A stretch of 64,000 nt of DNA from contig JALNYK010000003.1 of the NCBI GenBank assembly GCA_023229845.1, forward strand, positions 62,001 through 126,000, given 5' to 3'. This document shows, one piece after another, positions 8,241 through 16,708 of this stretch. The translations under genes and the position numbers were made by a program. The DNA is from Gallionella sp. (GTDB lineage: Bacteria; Pseudomonadota; Gammaproteobacteria; Burkholderiales; Gallionellaceae). Under the pieces are notes generated by a model, which saw nothing but the letters and a program-made list of their open reading frames with translations, was not told where the DNA came from and did not search any database. Within the stretch, counting starts at the first letter, position 1, and every line of letters begins with the position of its first letter.

Positions 8241-8762
8241 TCATACCATCCTTCCCCCGCGCACACGAAATCCCTTGCTCGCCAACGCGCCCATTCCGCT
8301 CAGCCCGCCGTGCGCATGGCAGATCGCGCAGGCCAGCGCGTCCGCCGCGTCCGGGCTGGGCGTGCCGGACAGTTTCAGCAAGCGCGTCACCATGGACTGC
8401 ACCTGCTCCTTGTCGGCATGGCCGTTGCCGACCACCGCCTGTTTCACCTGCAACGCGGTGTATTCCGCAACCGGCAGATCGGCCAGCACCGCAGCACAGA
8501 TCGCGGCGCCCCGCGCCTGACCGAGCAGCAATGTGGATTGCGGATTGACGTTGACGAACACCTTCTCGACCGCCGCGAGCTGCGGCTTATGCGTCGCGAT
8601 CACCTCGGCGAGCGAATCCAAGATCACCCGCAGCCGTGCAGGCAACTCCCCGTCCGGCGTCTTGATGCAGCCGCTGGCGACGTAATGCAACTGTTGGCCT
8701 TCCTTGTCGATGACGCCGAAGCCGGTGATGCGCAGGCCGGGATCGATGCCTAAGATGCGCAT
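8241..8762 (-). CDS. ruvC: RuvC, Holliday junction resolvase
   Basis: From the ATG at 8762 the protein is 173 residues, the family length, and begins MRILGIDPGLRITGFGVID with catalytic Asp7. The second acidic site lies in AVEKVFVNVNP and the C-terminal acidic pair in SPDAADALACAICHAH. An in-frame ATG at 8801 would add 13 low-complexity residues encoded by a G-rich repeat; I reject it. RuvC nicks four-way junctions processed by RuvAB. Its own Shine-Dalgarno region is replaced by the purine-rich palindrome arm at 8772-8793, which is unusual. yebC lies directly upstream. Confidence 0.96.
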   Translation of the reverse strand: MRILGIDPGLRITGFGVIDKEGQQLHYVASGCIKTPDGELPARLRVILDSLAEVIATHKPQLAAVEKVFVNVNPQSTLLLGQARGAAICAAVLADLPVAEYTALQVKQAVVGNGHADKEQVQSMVTRLLKLSGTPSPDAADALACAICHAHGGLSGMGALASKGFRVRGGRMV

Positions 8763-8771
8763 TGGGGAAGG

Positions 8772-8849
8772 GGGAAGGGATAAGGGGGAAGGGTGAGTCA
8801 TCGGTGTGCCACGGGTTTTACCCTTCTCCCTTCACCCTTATCCCTTCCC
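8772..8849. repeat. 22-bp inverted repeat in the yebC-ruvC spacer
   Basis: Left arm 8772-8793 (GGGAAGGGATAAGGGGGAAG...) is complementary to right arm 8828-8849 with one mismatch over 22 bp; the loop is 34 nt. The repeat fills nearly the whole spacer between the yebC stop and the ruvC start. The yebC-ruvC transcript would fold into a long stem that also covers the ruvC ribosome-binding region. Confidence 0.85.
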
Positions 8850-8850
8850 A

Positions 8851-9576
8851 TCATTCTTCAATCACCGCCGTCGTATAAACTTCCTGCACGTCGTCCAGGT
8901 CTTCCAGCGCGTCGAGCAGCTTCTGCATCTTCACCGCATCGTCTCCGGCGAACACCACTTCGTTGGCCGGTTTCATGATGACTTCGCCGAATTCCGGTTT
9001 GTAGCCGGCGGTTTCCAGCGCCTGCTTCACGTTCATGAAATCGTTAGGCGCGGTGATGACTTCGATGCTGCCGTCGTCGTTGGTGGCGATATCTTCCGCG
9101 CCGGCATCCAGCGCGACCTCCATCAGGCCGTTCTCGTCGGTGCCGGGCGCAAAAATCATCTGTCCGCAATGAGTGAACATGAAAGCCACCGAACCGTCGG
9201 TGCCGAGATTGCCGCCGTACTTGCTGAAAGCATGGCGCACGTCGGCGACGGTGCGGGTCTTGTTGTCGGTCATGCAGTCCACCATCACCGCCGCGCCGTT
9301 GATGCCGTAACCTTCGTAGCGGATCTCCAGATACTCCACGCCTTCGAGTTCACCGCTGCCGCGCTTGATCGCGCGCTCGACGTTGTCCTTGGGCATGTTG
9401 TTCGCATAGGCCTTGTCCATCGCCAGACGCAGGCGCGGGTTAGTGCCGGGGTCGCCTCCGCCCATCCGCGCCGCAACGGTGATCTCCTTGATCAGCCGCG
9501 TGAAGATTTTGCCGCGCTTGGCGTCCTGCTTGCCCTTGCGGTGTTGAATGTTCGCCCATTTACTATGTCCAGCCAT
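8851..9576 (-). CDS. yebC: YebC/PmpR family protein, copy 1
   Basis: This 241-residue protein begins MAGHSKWANIQHRKGKQDAK, the family's invariant N-terminus. The ATG at 9576 is preceded by GGAGAG; an upstream in-frame start at 9633 gives a non-homologous extension. YebC-type proteins have been described both as transcriptional regulators and as factors that relieve ribosome stalling. It is the first gene of the yebC-ruvC unit. A divergent second YebC paralogue lies at 31317-32021. Confidence 0.95.
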   Translation of the reverse strand: MAGHSKWANIQHRKGKQDAKRGKIFTRLIKEITVAARMGGGDPGTNPRLRLAMDKAYANNMPKDNVERAIKRGSGELEGVEYLEIRYEGYGINGAAVMVDCMTDNKTRTVADVRHAFSKYGGNLGTDGSVAFMFTHCGQMIFAPGTDENGLMEVALDAGAEDIATNDDGSIEVITAPNDFMNVKQALETAGYKPEFGEVIMKPANEVVFAGDDAVKMQKLLDALEDLDDVQEVYTTAVIEE

Positions 9577-9674
9577 ATTGCTCTCCGAAAACCAGTTAAG
9601 CGTTCCAAAAAAATAACTGCGCGATGGTATCATTTTCGCCCTGTTATCCCAATAACAAGCCTTTCGAACAAGAT

Positions 9675-11156
9675 ATGACCGAACCGCTGCTGATCGCCAA
9701 GAACGACGAACACGAACTCCACCTGCTGCCTCAGATGGCCAACCGCCACGGACTAATCACGGGGGCGACCGGCACCGGCAAGACCGTCACGCTGCAGAGC
9801 CTTGCCGAATCCTTCAGCCGCATCGGCGTGCCGGTGTTTCTGTCCGACATCAAGGGCGACCTGTCCGGCCTCTCCAGAGGCGGCGGCGGTAACGCCAAGG
9901 TTGCGGCGCGCATCGAGCAACTCAAGCTGGAAGATTTCGAACATCGCAGCTATCCGGTGACGTTCTGGGACGTATTCGGTGCGGCAGGCCATCCGCTACG
10001 TGCGACCGTCTCCGACATGGGGCCGCTGCTGCTCGGGCGCATGCTGAACCTGAACGAGGTGCAGCAGGGCGTGATGGCGCTGGTGTTCAAAATCGCCGAC
10101 GACAACGGTATGCTTCTGCTCGACCTGAAGGATCTGCGCGCGATGGTGCAGCATGTCGGCGACAACGCCGCCGAGTTCAAAACCGAGTACGGCAACATCT
10201 CCACCGCCAGCATAGGCGCGATCCAGCGCGGCCTGCTGCAGATCGAGACGCAGGGCGGCGACAAGCTGTTCGGCGAGCCGATGCTGAACATCGAAGACCT
10301 GATGCAGACCGACGGCAACGGCTACGGCATGATCAACATCCTCGCCGCCGACCGGCTGATGACCTCGCCCAAGGTGTATTCGACGATGCTGCTGTGGCTG
10401 CTGGCCGAACTGTTCGAGAACCTGCCGGAGGCAGGCGACCTCGCCAAGCCGAAGATGGTGTTCTTCTTCGACGAGGCGCACCTGCTGTTCAACGATGCGC
10501 CCACGGTGCTGCTCGACAAGATCGAGCAGGTCGTGCGCCTGATCCGCTCCAAGGGCGTGGGCGTGTATTTCGTCACGCAGAACCCGGCGGACGTGCCGGA
10601 CAAGGTGCTGGGCCAGCTCGGCAACCGTGTGCAGCACGCGCTGCGCGCCTTCAGCCCGCGCGACCAGAAAGCGGTGAAGGCCGCTGCCGAGACGATGCGC
10701 GACAACCCGGAACTGGACGAGACTGCCGCGATCACCGAGCTCGGCGTCGGCGAGGCGCTGGTCTCCTGCCTCGACGAGCACGGCCGACCCGGCGTGGTCG
10801 AGCGCGCGCTGATCGTGCCACCGCAGGCGCAGATCGGGCCCATCTCCGAATCTGAACGCAAGACGGTGATCGCGAATTCGCTGCTCGCAGGACATTACGA
10901 GAAGGCGGTGGATCGCGAATCCGCCTACGAAATCCTCAAGGGCCGCGCCGCCGCAAGCCAGGCAGAGCCCGCACAAGCGCCCGCCGCGAGCGGCGGACTG
11001 GGCGGGATGCTGGGCAGCGTCCTCGGAGGCGGCGGCAGCCGTCGCGAAGGCGCGGTCGAGGCGCTGGCCAAGAGCGCGGCGCGCGCCATCGGTTCGGAAG
11101 TCGGACGACAGATCATCCGCGGCGTGCTAGGTTCGCTGCTGGGCAAACGGCGCTAA
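9675..11156 (+). CDS. HerA-like ATPase of the DUF853/YjgR family
   Basis: The 493-residue protein starts at ATG 9675 (MTEPLLIAKNDEHELHLLPQ); an earlier in-frame start at 9624 overlaps the yebC promoter region and is rejected. Walker A is ITGATGTGKTVTLQ (about 28-41), the aspartate-rich strand is FLSDIKGDLSGLSRG, and Walker B is FFFDEAHLLFNDAP. The arginine-finger-like region has QLGNRVQHALRAFSPRDQKA. These are hexameric FtsK/HerA-clade motors whose role is poorly known. The C-terminus has a Gly-rich low-complexity linker (GGLGGMLGSVLGGGGSRR), then a short conserved tail. A ParA-like gene follows after 38 bp, suggesting one transcript. Confidence 0.9.
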   Translation: MTEPLLIAKNDEHELHLLPQMANRHGLITGATGTGKTVTLQSLAESFSRIGVPVFLSDIKGDLSGLSRGGGGNAKVAARIEQLKLEDFEHRSYPVTFWDVFGAAGHPLRATVSDMGPLLLGRMLNLNEVQQGVMALVFKIADDNGMLLLDLKDLRAMVQHVGDNAAEFKTEYGNISTASIGAIQRGLLQIETQGGDKLFGEPMLNIEDLMQTDGNGYGMINILAADRLMTSPKVYSTMLLWLLAELFENLPEAGDLAKPKMVFFFDEAHLLFNDAPTVLLDKIEQVVRLIRSKGVGVYFVTQNPADVPDKVLGQLGNRVQHALRAFSPRDQKAVKAAAETMRDNPELDETAAITELGVGEALVSCLDEHGRPGVVERALIVPPQAQIGPISESERKTVIANSLLAGHYEKAVDRESAYEILKGRAAASQAEPAQAPAASGGLGGMLGSVLGGGGSRREGAVEALAKSAARAIGSEVGRQIIRGVLGSLLGKRR

Positions 11157-11194
11157 CATAAGCGCGGCCGGTATTCAGGGAGGAAAGGCGGGAC

Positions 11195-11809
11195 ATGAAG
11201 ACGATACTGATTGCGAATCCCAAGGGCGGCAGCGGCAAGAGCACGCTGTCGGTGAACATCGCCGGCTACCTCGCCAGCCGCGGCCAGCGCGTCGCGATGC
11301 TGGACCTCGACCGCCAGCAATCCTCGGCGCTGTGGCTGTCGATGCGCCCCCAGAACCTGCCGCCGATACGCCCACTCGACGAGAAGAAAAAGCACGGCCA
11401 GGAAAACGACTGGCTGGTGATCGACTCGCCCGCCGGCCTGCACGGCAAGAATCTCGCTTATGCGCTCAAGCTGGCGCACAAGGTCGTCGTGCCGGTAGCG
11501 CCCTCGCTGTTCGACCTCTCGGCCAGCCGCGATTTCCTGCAACAGCTCGGCGAAGAGAAAGCCTCGCGCAAGGGCAAGCACCACATCGGCGTGGTCGGCA
11601 TGCGCATGGATGCACGCACCCGCGCCGCACAGGCGCTGGAACATTTCCTGTCCACGCTGGACCTGCCGATACTGGCCTACCTGCGCGAGACGCAGGTGTA
11701 TGTGAATGCCGCCTTCGAAGGTAAGTCGCTATTCGACCTGCCGCCCTATCTCGCGGAACGCGAACTGGAGCAGTGGGCCTATTTATTGAGCTGGCTGGAA
11801 AAGGACTGA
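11195..11809 (+). CDS. ParA/MinD-family ATPase
   Basis: This 204-residue P-loop protein has the deviant Walker A NPKGGSGKSTLSVNIA (about 6-21), including the signature second lysine, then AMLDLDRQQSSALW and the Walker B-like WLVIDSPAG. It is short like orphan ParA proteins that position cargo on the nucleoid, and has no N-terminal DNA-binding domain. No ParB partner or parS-like site is adjacent. The upstream HerA-like ATPase is 38 bp away on the same strand, so they may act together. It converges on the HD-domain gene with a 10-bp gap. Confidence 0.88.
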   Translation: MKTILIANPKGGSGKSTLSVNIAGYLASRGQRVAMLDLDRQQSSALWLSMRPQNLPPIRPLDEKKKHGQENDWLVIDSPAGLHGKNLAYALKLAHKVVVPVAPSLFDLSASRDFLQQLGEEKASRKGKHHIGVVGMRMDARTRAAQALEHFLSTLDLPILAYLRETQVYVNAAFEGKSLFDLPPYLAERELEQWAYLLSWLEKD

Positions 11810-11819
11810 GTCGCAACTC

Positions 11820-12755
11820 CTAGGACTGGAATCCGGGCAGCGCCCTCGCCTTGTCCACGATGCCGGCCCGCTTCAACATCTCAAGGTGCTCGGCCTCTTC
11901 GTGCCGGGTAACCTCGTCCAGATAGGCGATGTTCTTCTCTATGGATTCGAGGTAGTAGTTGTTTGCCACCCCCATGGTTTCCATGAAGTGATCTGACAGC
12001 CTAGCGTACAGCCCTTGGAATACACCGTCGAGCTTCTCTTTGGTGATTTCGTAGAAGCGCCGGGTCTGGCGCAACATGTCGTGCACGTTGCGGTAATTCC
12101 CGAAGTTCGCCTCCTTGAATTCGAGATAGAGGAACAACAGCTTCTCGAGGTAGGTGCGGTCGGCCATTTGCCCGACCAGATCGGCGGTCGCCACGAGCTG
12201 TCCCAGCAGGCGCGCATGCTCGTCCGCGAAAGGAATCTGCGCAAAGGGATAGCCGGGATCGGTGCTGCGGATCAATGGCTCCAGCCGTTGCCCCCAGCCT
12301 GCCGGAAAGCCTCTCTCCGCGGCATAGCAATGCATGAACGCTATACCGCGCGAAACATGGCACGGCGTATGTTGCGCCCCGGTCCCGCTCTCCTCGCCCC
12401 TGGCCTGCGCATAACCGATGTCATGCATCAGCGCCGCCATCATCACCAGTGTGACATCTTCGTCGCTCATGGAAATTCCGGAGACATGCACGCCATGCAT
12501 CAGCCGCACCGCACACATGAAGACATGCAGCGTGTGCGCCTGATTATGATAGGGCGTCCGCACCGGCGCATAACCGGGATAGTCGCCGCAAAACAGAACC
12601 TTCACATCGTCAAAAACAGCGCGCGCCCGCGAGAAATCGTAATCCGGGTTGATGCGCCGGACGATGGCTTCCGCCTTGCGCCACACCTCGTCGGGGTCGT
12701 CGTTGGCGAACAAAGCATTTATTTCATCTGCAGCCGGAAACTCATTGCCACCCAT
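11820..12755 (-). CDS. HD-domain phosphohydrolase of unknown substrate
   Basis: This 311-residue cytoplasmic protein carries metal-binding motifs of the HD superfamily: YHNQAHTLHVFMCAVRL (about 77-93), then MMAALMHDIGYAQ, with a later Asp in LVATADLVGQMADR. The arrangement (NxxH...HD...D) resembles cyclic-nucleotide phosphodiesterase and other HD hydrolases, not HD-GYP, since no GYP motif is present. A C-terminal helical part (YLDEVTRHEEAEHLEMLKRAG) has no recognised domain. It lies 41 bp downstream of ychF on the same strand and may be read from the same promoter. The substrate is unknown. Confidence 0.75.
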   Translation of the reverse strand: MGGNEFPAADEINALFANDDPDEVWRKAEAIVRRINPDYDFSRARAVFDDVKVLFCGDYPGYAPVRTPYHNQAHTLHVFMCAVRLMHGVHVSGISMSDEDVTLVMMAALMHDIGYAQARGEESGTGAQHTPCHVSRGIAFMHCYAAERGFPAGWGQRLEPLIRSTDPGYPFAQIPFADEHARLLGQLVATADLVGQMADRTYLEKLLFLYLEFKEANFGNYRNVHDMLRQTRRFYEITKEKLDGVFQGLYARLSDHFMETMGVANNYYLESIEKNIAYLDEVTRHEEAEHLEMLKRAGIVDKARALPGFQS

Positions 12756-12796
12756 CGCCGCCCCCCTGCCGCGCTGCGCGGCCAGACGTTAATGAT

Positions 12797-13888
12797 TTAC
12801 ACGTTGAACAGGAAGTTCATCACGTCGCCGTCCTGCACGACATAGTCCTTGCCTTCGACGCGCATCTTGCCCTTTTCCTTCGCGCCCGCCTCGCCGCCGC
12901 AGGCGATGAAGTCGGCGTAGGAGATGGTCTGCGCGCGGATGAAGCCCTTCTCGAAGTCGGTGTGGATCACACCCGCCGCTTGCGGCGCGGTGTCACCCTT
13001 GTGTATCGTCCAAGCGCGCACTTCCTTCACGCCTGCGGTGAAGTAGGTCTGCAGGCCGAGCAATTCGTAGCCGGTGCGGATCAGGCGGTTCAGGCCGGGT
13101 TCTTCCAGGCCGAGGTCGGCGAGAAATTCCTGCTTGTCGGCATCGTCGAGATCGGCCAGTTCCTGCTCGATCTTGGCGCAGAGTGCAACGACAGGCGCGC
13201 CCTCCTTCGCCGCATGTTCGCGCAGACGATCCAGGTGCGGGTTGTTCTCGAAACCGTCTTCCAGCACGTTGCCGACATACATCGCCGGCTTGATCGTCAG
13301 CAGGCACAGCGGCTTGATCAGTTGTGTGTCATCGTCGTTCAGGCCGAAGGTGCGCGCGGGCTTGCCTTCGTTGAGGTGCGGCAGCAACTTCTCCAGCACC
13401 GCGACCAGCTTCTGCGCGTCCTTGTCGCCGGACTTGGCCTTTTTGCCGTCGCGCTGGATGGTGCGTTCCACGACCGCCATGTCGGCCAGCGCCAGTTCGG
13501 TGAGGATGACTTCGATGTCGGACAGCGGATCGACCTTGCCCGCCACATGCACCACGTTCTCGTCGTCGAAGCAGCGTACGACGTTGACGATAGCGTCGGT
13601 CTCGCGGATGTTGGCGAGGAACTGGTTGCCCAGGCCTTCGCCCTTGGATGCGCCCGCGACCAGACCGGCGATATCGACGAACTCGACGATGGCGTACTGC
13701 ATGCGCTGCGGCTTGACGATCTTCGCCAGCTCGTCCATGCGGGTGTCAGGCACTTCGACGATGCCGACGTTAGGCTCGATGGTGCAGAAGGGATAATTCT
13801 CCGCCGCGATGCCCGCCTTGGTGAGCGCATTGAACAGCGTGGATTTACCCACGTTAGGGAGACCGACGATACCGCATTTCAAACTCAT
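12797..13888 (-). CDS. ychF: YchF/OLA1-type redox-responsive ATPase
   Basis: This 363-residue P-loop protein begins MSLKCGIVGLPNVGKSTLFN, preceded by AAGGAT. It has the G2/G3 elements (VPDTRMDEL; VDIAGLVAGASKGEGLGNQFL), a coiled-coil insert and a C-terminal TGS domain ending in MRVEGKDYVVQDGDVMNFLF. YchF belongs to the Obg GTPase class but prefers ATP and binds ribosomes; the nucleotide-specificity loop here reads LCLLTIKPAMYVGNV, with no NKxD. An in-frame upstream start at 14230 would add 114 unrelated residues and is rejected. Confidence 0.96.
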   Translation of the reverse strand: MSLKCGIVGLPNVGKSTLFNALTKAGIAAENYPFCTIEPNVGIVEVPDTRMDELAKIVKPQRMQYAIVEFVDIAGLVAGASKGEGLGNQFLANIRETDAIVNVVRCFDDENVVHVAGKVDPLSDIEVILTELALADMAVVERTIQRDGKKAKSGDKDAQKLVAVLEKLLPHLNEGKPARTFGLNDDDTQLIKPLCLLTIKPAMYVGNVLEDGFENNPHLDRLREHAAKEGAPVVALCAKIEQELADLDDADKQEFLADLGLEEPGLNRLIRTGYELLGLQTYFTAGVKEVRAWTIHKGDTAPQAAGVIHTDFEKGFIRAQTISYADFIACGGEAGAKEKGKMRVEGKDYVVQDGDVMNFLFNV

Positions 13889-14078
13889 GACTATCCTTAT
13901 GTGTTGTGTTGCCGCTGCAAAAACGGCGCGAATTGTAACATCCGCCCGGCAAAACCACCCGAAGGCGTACCAAACCGAACATCCCCAAGGGCGATTCGGG
14001 TTGCCCCACAAAATGAATTCGGGGACAATCCCGGGTCTTTCTCGCACCGCATTCACTATTTGCAAGGATGATGTGGGT

Positions 14079-15176
14079 ATGACCGCTATCGCAAAAATGA
14101 ACCAACTCAACCCGGCTCTGGTGCAACCACCGATGAGCTGGTATTTCGATCCGAAGATGCTGGAGCTGGAACAGCGCGTGCTGTTCGAGCAGGGGCCGAA
14201 GTACGTCGGCCACGAACTGATGGTACCCAACCTGGGCGACTATCATGTGCTCGACGGCGAGGCACAGATGCTGGTGCGCAATCCGAACGGTGTGGAACTG
14301 CTATCCAATATATGCCGCCACCGTCAGGCCACGATGCTGCAGGGGCGTGGCAACGCACAGCACATCACCTGCCCGCTGCACCGCTGGACCTACGAGACCG
14401 ACGGCAAGCTGCTCGGCGCGCCGCATTTCCCCGAGAACCCCTGTCTGCACCTGAACAAGACGCCGCTGCAGAACTGGAACGGCCTGCTGTTCGCCGGCCG
14501 CCGCGACATCGCGAAGGATCTCGCCAACATGGGCGTGATGAAAGATCTGGATTTCTCCGGCTACATGCTGGACCGCATCCAGGTGGACGAATACGCCTTC
14601 AACTGGAAGACCTTCATCGAGGTGTATCTGGAGGACTACCACGTCGTGCCGTTCCACCCCGGCCTCGGCAACTTCGTCGATTGCGACCAGTTGCAGTGGC
14701 AGTTCGGCGAACAGTACAGCGTGCAGACCGTAGGCATCAGCAACGCGCTGCGCAAGGTCGGCAGCGATGTTTACGGCAAGTGGCAGGAACAGGTGCTGCG
14801 CTACTACGGCGACAAGCTGCCGAAGTACGGCGCGATCTGGCTGACCTATTACCCGAACATCACGGTCGAATGGTATCCGGGCACGCTGGTCATCAGCACC
14901 CTGATCCCGCGCGGCCCCGAGGCCTGTACCAATGTGGTCGAGTTCTACTACCTCGAAGAGATCGCGATGTTCGAGCGCGAATACGTCGAAGCCGAACAGA
15001 AGGCCTATAACGAGACCGCCGTCGAGGACGACGTGATCTGCGTGCGCATGCATCAGGGCCGCAAGGCCTTGTACCAGCAAGGCGTCGAGGAACACGGCCC
15101 GTACCAGTCGCCGACCGAGGACGGCATGCTGCACTTCCACGAATACCTGCGGCGCAACCTCGCCCCGCACCTTTGA
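14079..15176 (+). CDS. Rieske-type aromatic ring-hydroxylating oxygenase alpha-subunit homologue
   Basis: This 365-residue protein has a Rieske [2Fe-2S] domain, with ligands in CRHRQA (about 72-75) and CPLHRW (about 93-98), and a C-terminal SRPBCC catalytic domain with the mononuclear iron site LEDYHVVPFHPGL (two His) and a later Asp. The length is shorter than classic dioxygenase alpha subunits (about 430-460) and closer to choline-monooxygenase-like and demethylase-type enzymes. The Rieske spacing is CxH-x17-CxxH. No beta subunit, ferredoxin or reductase gene is adjacent, so electrons must come from elsewhere, and the substrate is unknown. The chosen start has AAGGA 11 nt upstream. A composite repeat begins 3 nt after its stop. 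Confidence 0.88.
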   Translation: MTAIAKMNQLNPALVQPPMSWYFDPKMLELEQRVLFEQGPKYVGHELMVPNLGDYHVLDGEAQMLVRNPNGVELLSNICRHRQATMLQGRGNAQHITCPLHRWTYETDGKLLGAPHFPENPCLHLNKTPLQNWNGLLFAGRRDIAKDLANMGVMKDLDFSGYMLDRIQVDEYAFNWKTFIEVYLEDYHVVPFHPGLGNFVDCDQLQWQFGEQYSVQTVGISNALRKVGSDVYGKWQEQVLRYYGDKLPKYGAIWLTYYPNITVEWYPGTLVISTLIPRGPEACTNVVEFYYLEEIAMFEREYVEAEQKAYNETAVEDDVICVRMHQGRKALYQQGVEEHGPYQSPTEDGMLHFHEYLRRNLAPHL

Positions 15177-15178
15177 AT

Positions 15179-15289
15179 GTCATTCCCGCGCAGGCGGGAA
15201 TCCAGCCCATATAAACATCCCCGCGCAGCGGGACAAAATCAAAAGCATGTTGAATAAAACCACTGGATTCCGGCTTTCGCCGGAATGAC
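15179..15289. repeat. Composite inverted-repeat element, copy C
   Basis: The left end is GTCATTCCCGCGCAGGCGGG and the right end is CCGGCTTTCGCCGGAATGAC. The core has TCCCCGCGCAGCGGGACAAA, related to the cores at 652-814 and 8095-8219. It starts 3 nt after the Rieske gene stop, and its last bases include the ATG at 15285 that opens the next reading frame. It fills the whole spacer between the two genes. Confidence 0.85.
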
Positions 15290-16142
15290 ACCAAAGAGCA
15301 TGGGTTCGTTATGGATGCTGGCAGCCGGACTTCTGTTCGCCTGCATGGGCGTGTTCGTCAAGCTGGGCGCCGCACATTTCTCCCATGTCGAACTGGTGTT
15401 CTACCGCTCGTTCTTCGGCCTGCTGCTGGTGTACGCGATCCTGCGCCGCCAGCAGGTGAGCATCGCGACGACGCACTGGCGCCCCCACCTGTGGCGCGGC
15501 ATCTCCGGCACGGTCGCGCTGGCGCTGTTCTTCTACTGCATCACCGCGCTGCCGCTCGCGACCGCGATCACGCTGAACTACACCGCGCCATTGTTTCTGA
15601 CGATACTGACGATGCTGGTGTTCAAGGACAAGTTCAATCTGCCGCTGACCATTGCGATCGCGCTGGGCTTCTGCGGCGTGGTGCTGTTGCTGCATCCGAC
15701 GCTGGAACGCGATCAGCTGACGACCGGCCTGCTCGGCCTGATCTCCGGCTTCCTCGCCGGCGTCGCCTACCTGAACGTCAAGCAGCTCGGCATGATGGGC
15801 GAACCGGCGACGCGCGTAGTGTTCTACTTCAGTCTGATCGCCTCGATCTGCAGCGGCGCCTGGATGCTGTTTTTCGGCGAGGTGCATGCGATCACGCAGC
15901 AAGGTTTCGCGATCCTGCTCGGGCTGGGCGCCACGGCGACACTCGCGCAACTCTCGATGACGCACGCCTATCGCGTCGGCAAGACGCTGGTGGTCGGCAG
16001 CATGGCCTACAGCACCATCATCTTCGCCAGCCTGTTCGGCATGCTGCTGTGGGATGAGGTATTGACCGCCAGCAGTTGGCTGGGCATGACGTTCATCGTC
16101 GCCAGCGGTGTGCTAAGCTTGCGCCTGTCACCTAAGCACTAA
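15285..16142 (+). CDS. DMT-superfamily (EamA) exporter
   Basis: This 285-residue protein (280 if the ATG at 15300 is used) has ten hydrophobic segments and two EamA repeats, each starting with a LFACMGVFVKLGA/FLAGVAYLNVKQL-type helix. Members export small metabolites or amino-acid-like compounds; the substrate cannot be inferred. The first ATG (15285) lies inside the terminal arm of the composite repeat. MGSLWMLAAG from 15300, preceded by AAGAG, looks more like a native start, so the repeat may have extended the protein by five residues or simply lie in the leader. A SpoIIAA-like gene follows after 13 bp. Confidence 0.85.
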   Translation: MTPKSMGSLWMLAAGLLFACMGVFVKLGAAHFSHVELVFYRSFFGLLLVYAILRRQQVSIATTHWRPHLWRGISGTVALALFFYCITALPLATAITLNYTAPLFLTILTMLVFKDKFNLPLTIAIALGFCGVVLLLHPTLERDQLTTGLLGLISGFLAGVAYLNVKQLGMMGEPATRVVFYFSLIASICSGAWMLFFGEVHAITQQGFAILLGLGATATLAQLSMTHAYRVGKTLVVGSMAYSTIIFASLFGMLLWDEVLTASSWLGMTFIVASGVLSLRLSPKH

Positions 16143-16155
16143 TCGGAAGAACAAC

Positions 16156-16503
16156 ATGATCACCATCGAACAGACCGACAACCTCGTCAACGCCGCCGTC
16201 ATCGGCGAATTTACGCTTGCCGACTTCAAAACCTTCGAAGAACAATCGCTGTACAAACTGAAATCGCCCGGAGAACTGAACCTGCTGTTCGATCTGCGCG
16301 GCATGGTCGATTACACCGTCGACGTCGCCTGGGAAGAGATCAAATTCTTCAGCCGCGAACACAACCACGACTTCAGCAAGATCGCCGTGGTCACCAGCGA
16401 CCAATGGCTCACATGGCAGGCCTGGGTATCGCGCCTGTTCGTCGATGCCGATATCCGCGCGTTCGCCGACTACGACGAGGCGCAGGCCTGGGTCAAGGAA
16501 TAA
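16156..16503 (+). CDS. SpoIIAA-like (STAS-fold) small protein
   Basis: At 115 residues this fits the SpoIIAA-like family, which has the STAS/CRAL-TRIO-type alpha/beta fold. Visible pattern: VNAAVIGEFTLADFKTFEE, then NLLFDLRGMVDYTVD, KIAVVTSDQWLTWQAWVS and FVDADIRAFADYDEAQAWVKE at the C-terminus. The last is the family's typical end, seen in proteins described as 'STAS/SEC14 domain'. The function is unknown. It lies 13 bp after the DMT exporter and should be co-transcribed with it. Confidence 0.8.
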   Translation: MITIEQTDNLVNAAVIGEFTLADFKTFEEQSLYKLKSPGELNLLFDLRGMVDYTVDVAWEEIKFFSREHNHDFSKIAVVTSDQWLTWQAWVSRLFVDADIRAFADYDEAQAWVKE

Positions 16504-16514
16504 AGGAACCTACT

Positions 16515-16620
16515 GCGCGGCTCGATTGCGGCGTTGCGCGGTGCTCGGAATCCTCATGTACATTAAGTACATTCCGGTTCCTGCGCTCCGTGCGCCTTGC
16601 ACTCAAGCCGCTCGCTACGG
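16515..16620. repeat. Imperfect palindromic intergenic element
   Basis: The centre of the spacer between the SpoIIAA-like gene and the phosphofructokinase gene is an imperfect hairpin at 16547-16581, with core arms ATGTAC and GTACAT inside GGAATCC/GGTTCC. Outside it are GCGGC-rich stretches that are themselves partly complementary (GCGGCTCGATTGCGGCG against the far side). From memory it resembles a repeat common in betaproteobacterial intergenic DNA; I could not compare it here. It may act as a bidirectional terminator between two convergent genes. Confidence 0.5.
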
Positions 16621-16708
16621 TTCCACATAGCCTCACAAGAAAGCGACAAGCTCAAATTTCCTTTCTTTCGCCGCTTTCAGGCACTGCATGCTTTCCGTGA
16701 GTTGATTA

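Noticed and set aside
8763..8801. 13-residue N-terminal extension of RuvC
   Set aside because: It is low complexity, encoded by the G-rich repeat arm, and RuvC proteins begin at the MRILGIDPG position.
13889..14230. 114-residue N-terminal extension of YchF
   Set aside because: It runs through the divergent promoter and the Rieske gene start; YchF begins MSLKCGIVGLPN.
652..15289. CRISPR array
   Set aside because: The three repeats are palindromic, kilobases apart and contain no regular spacers.
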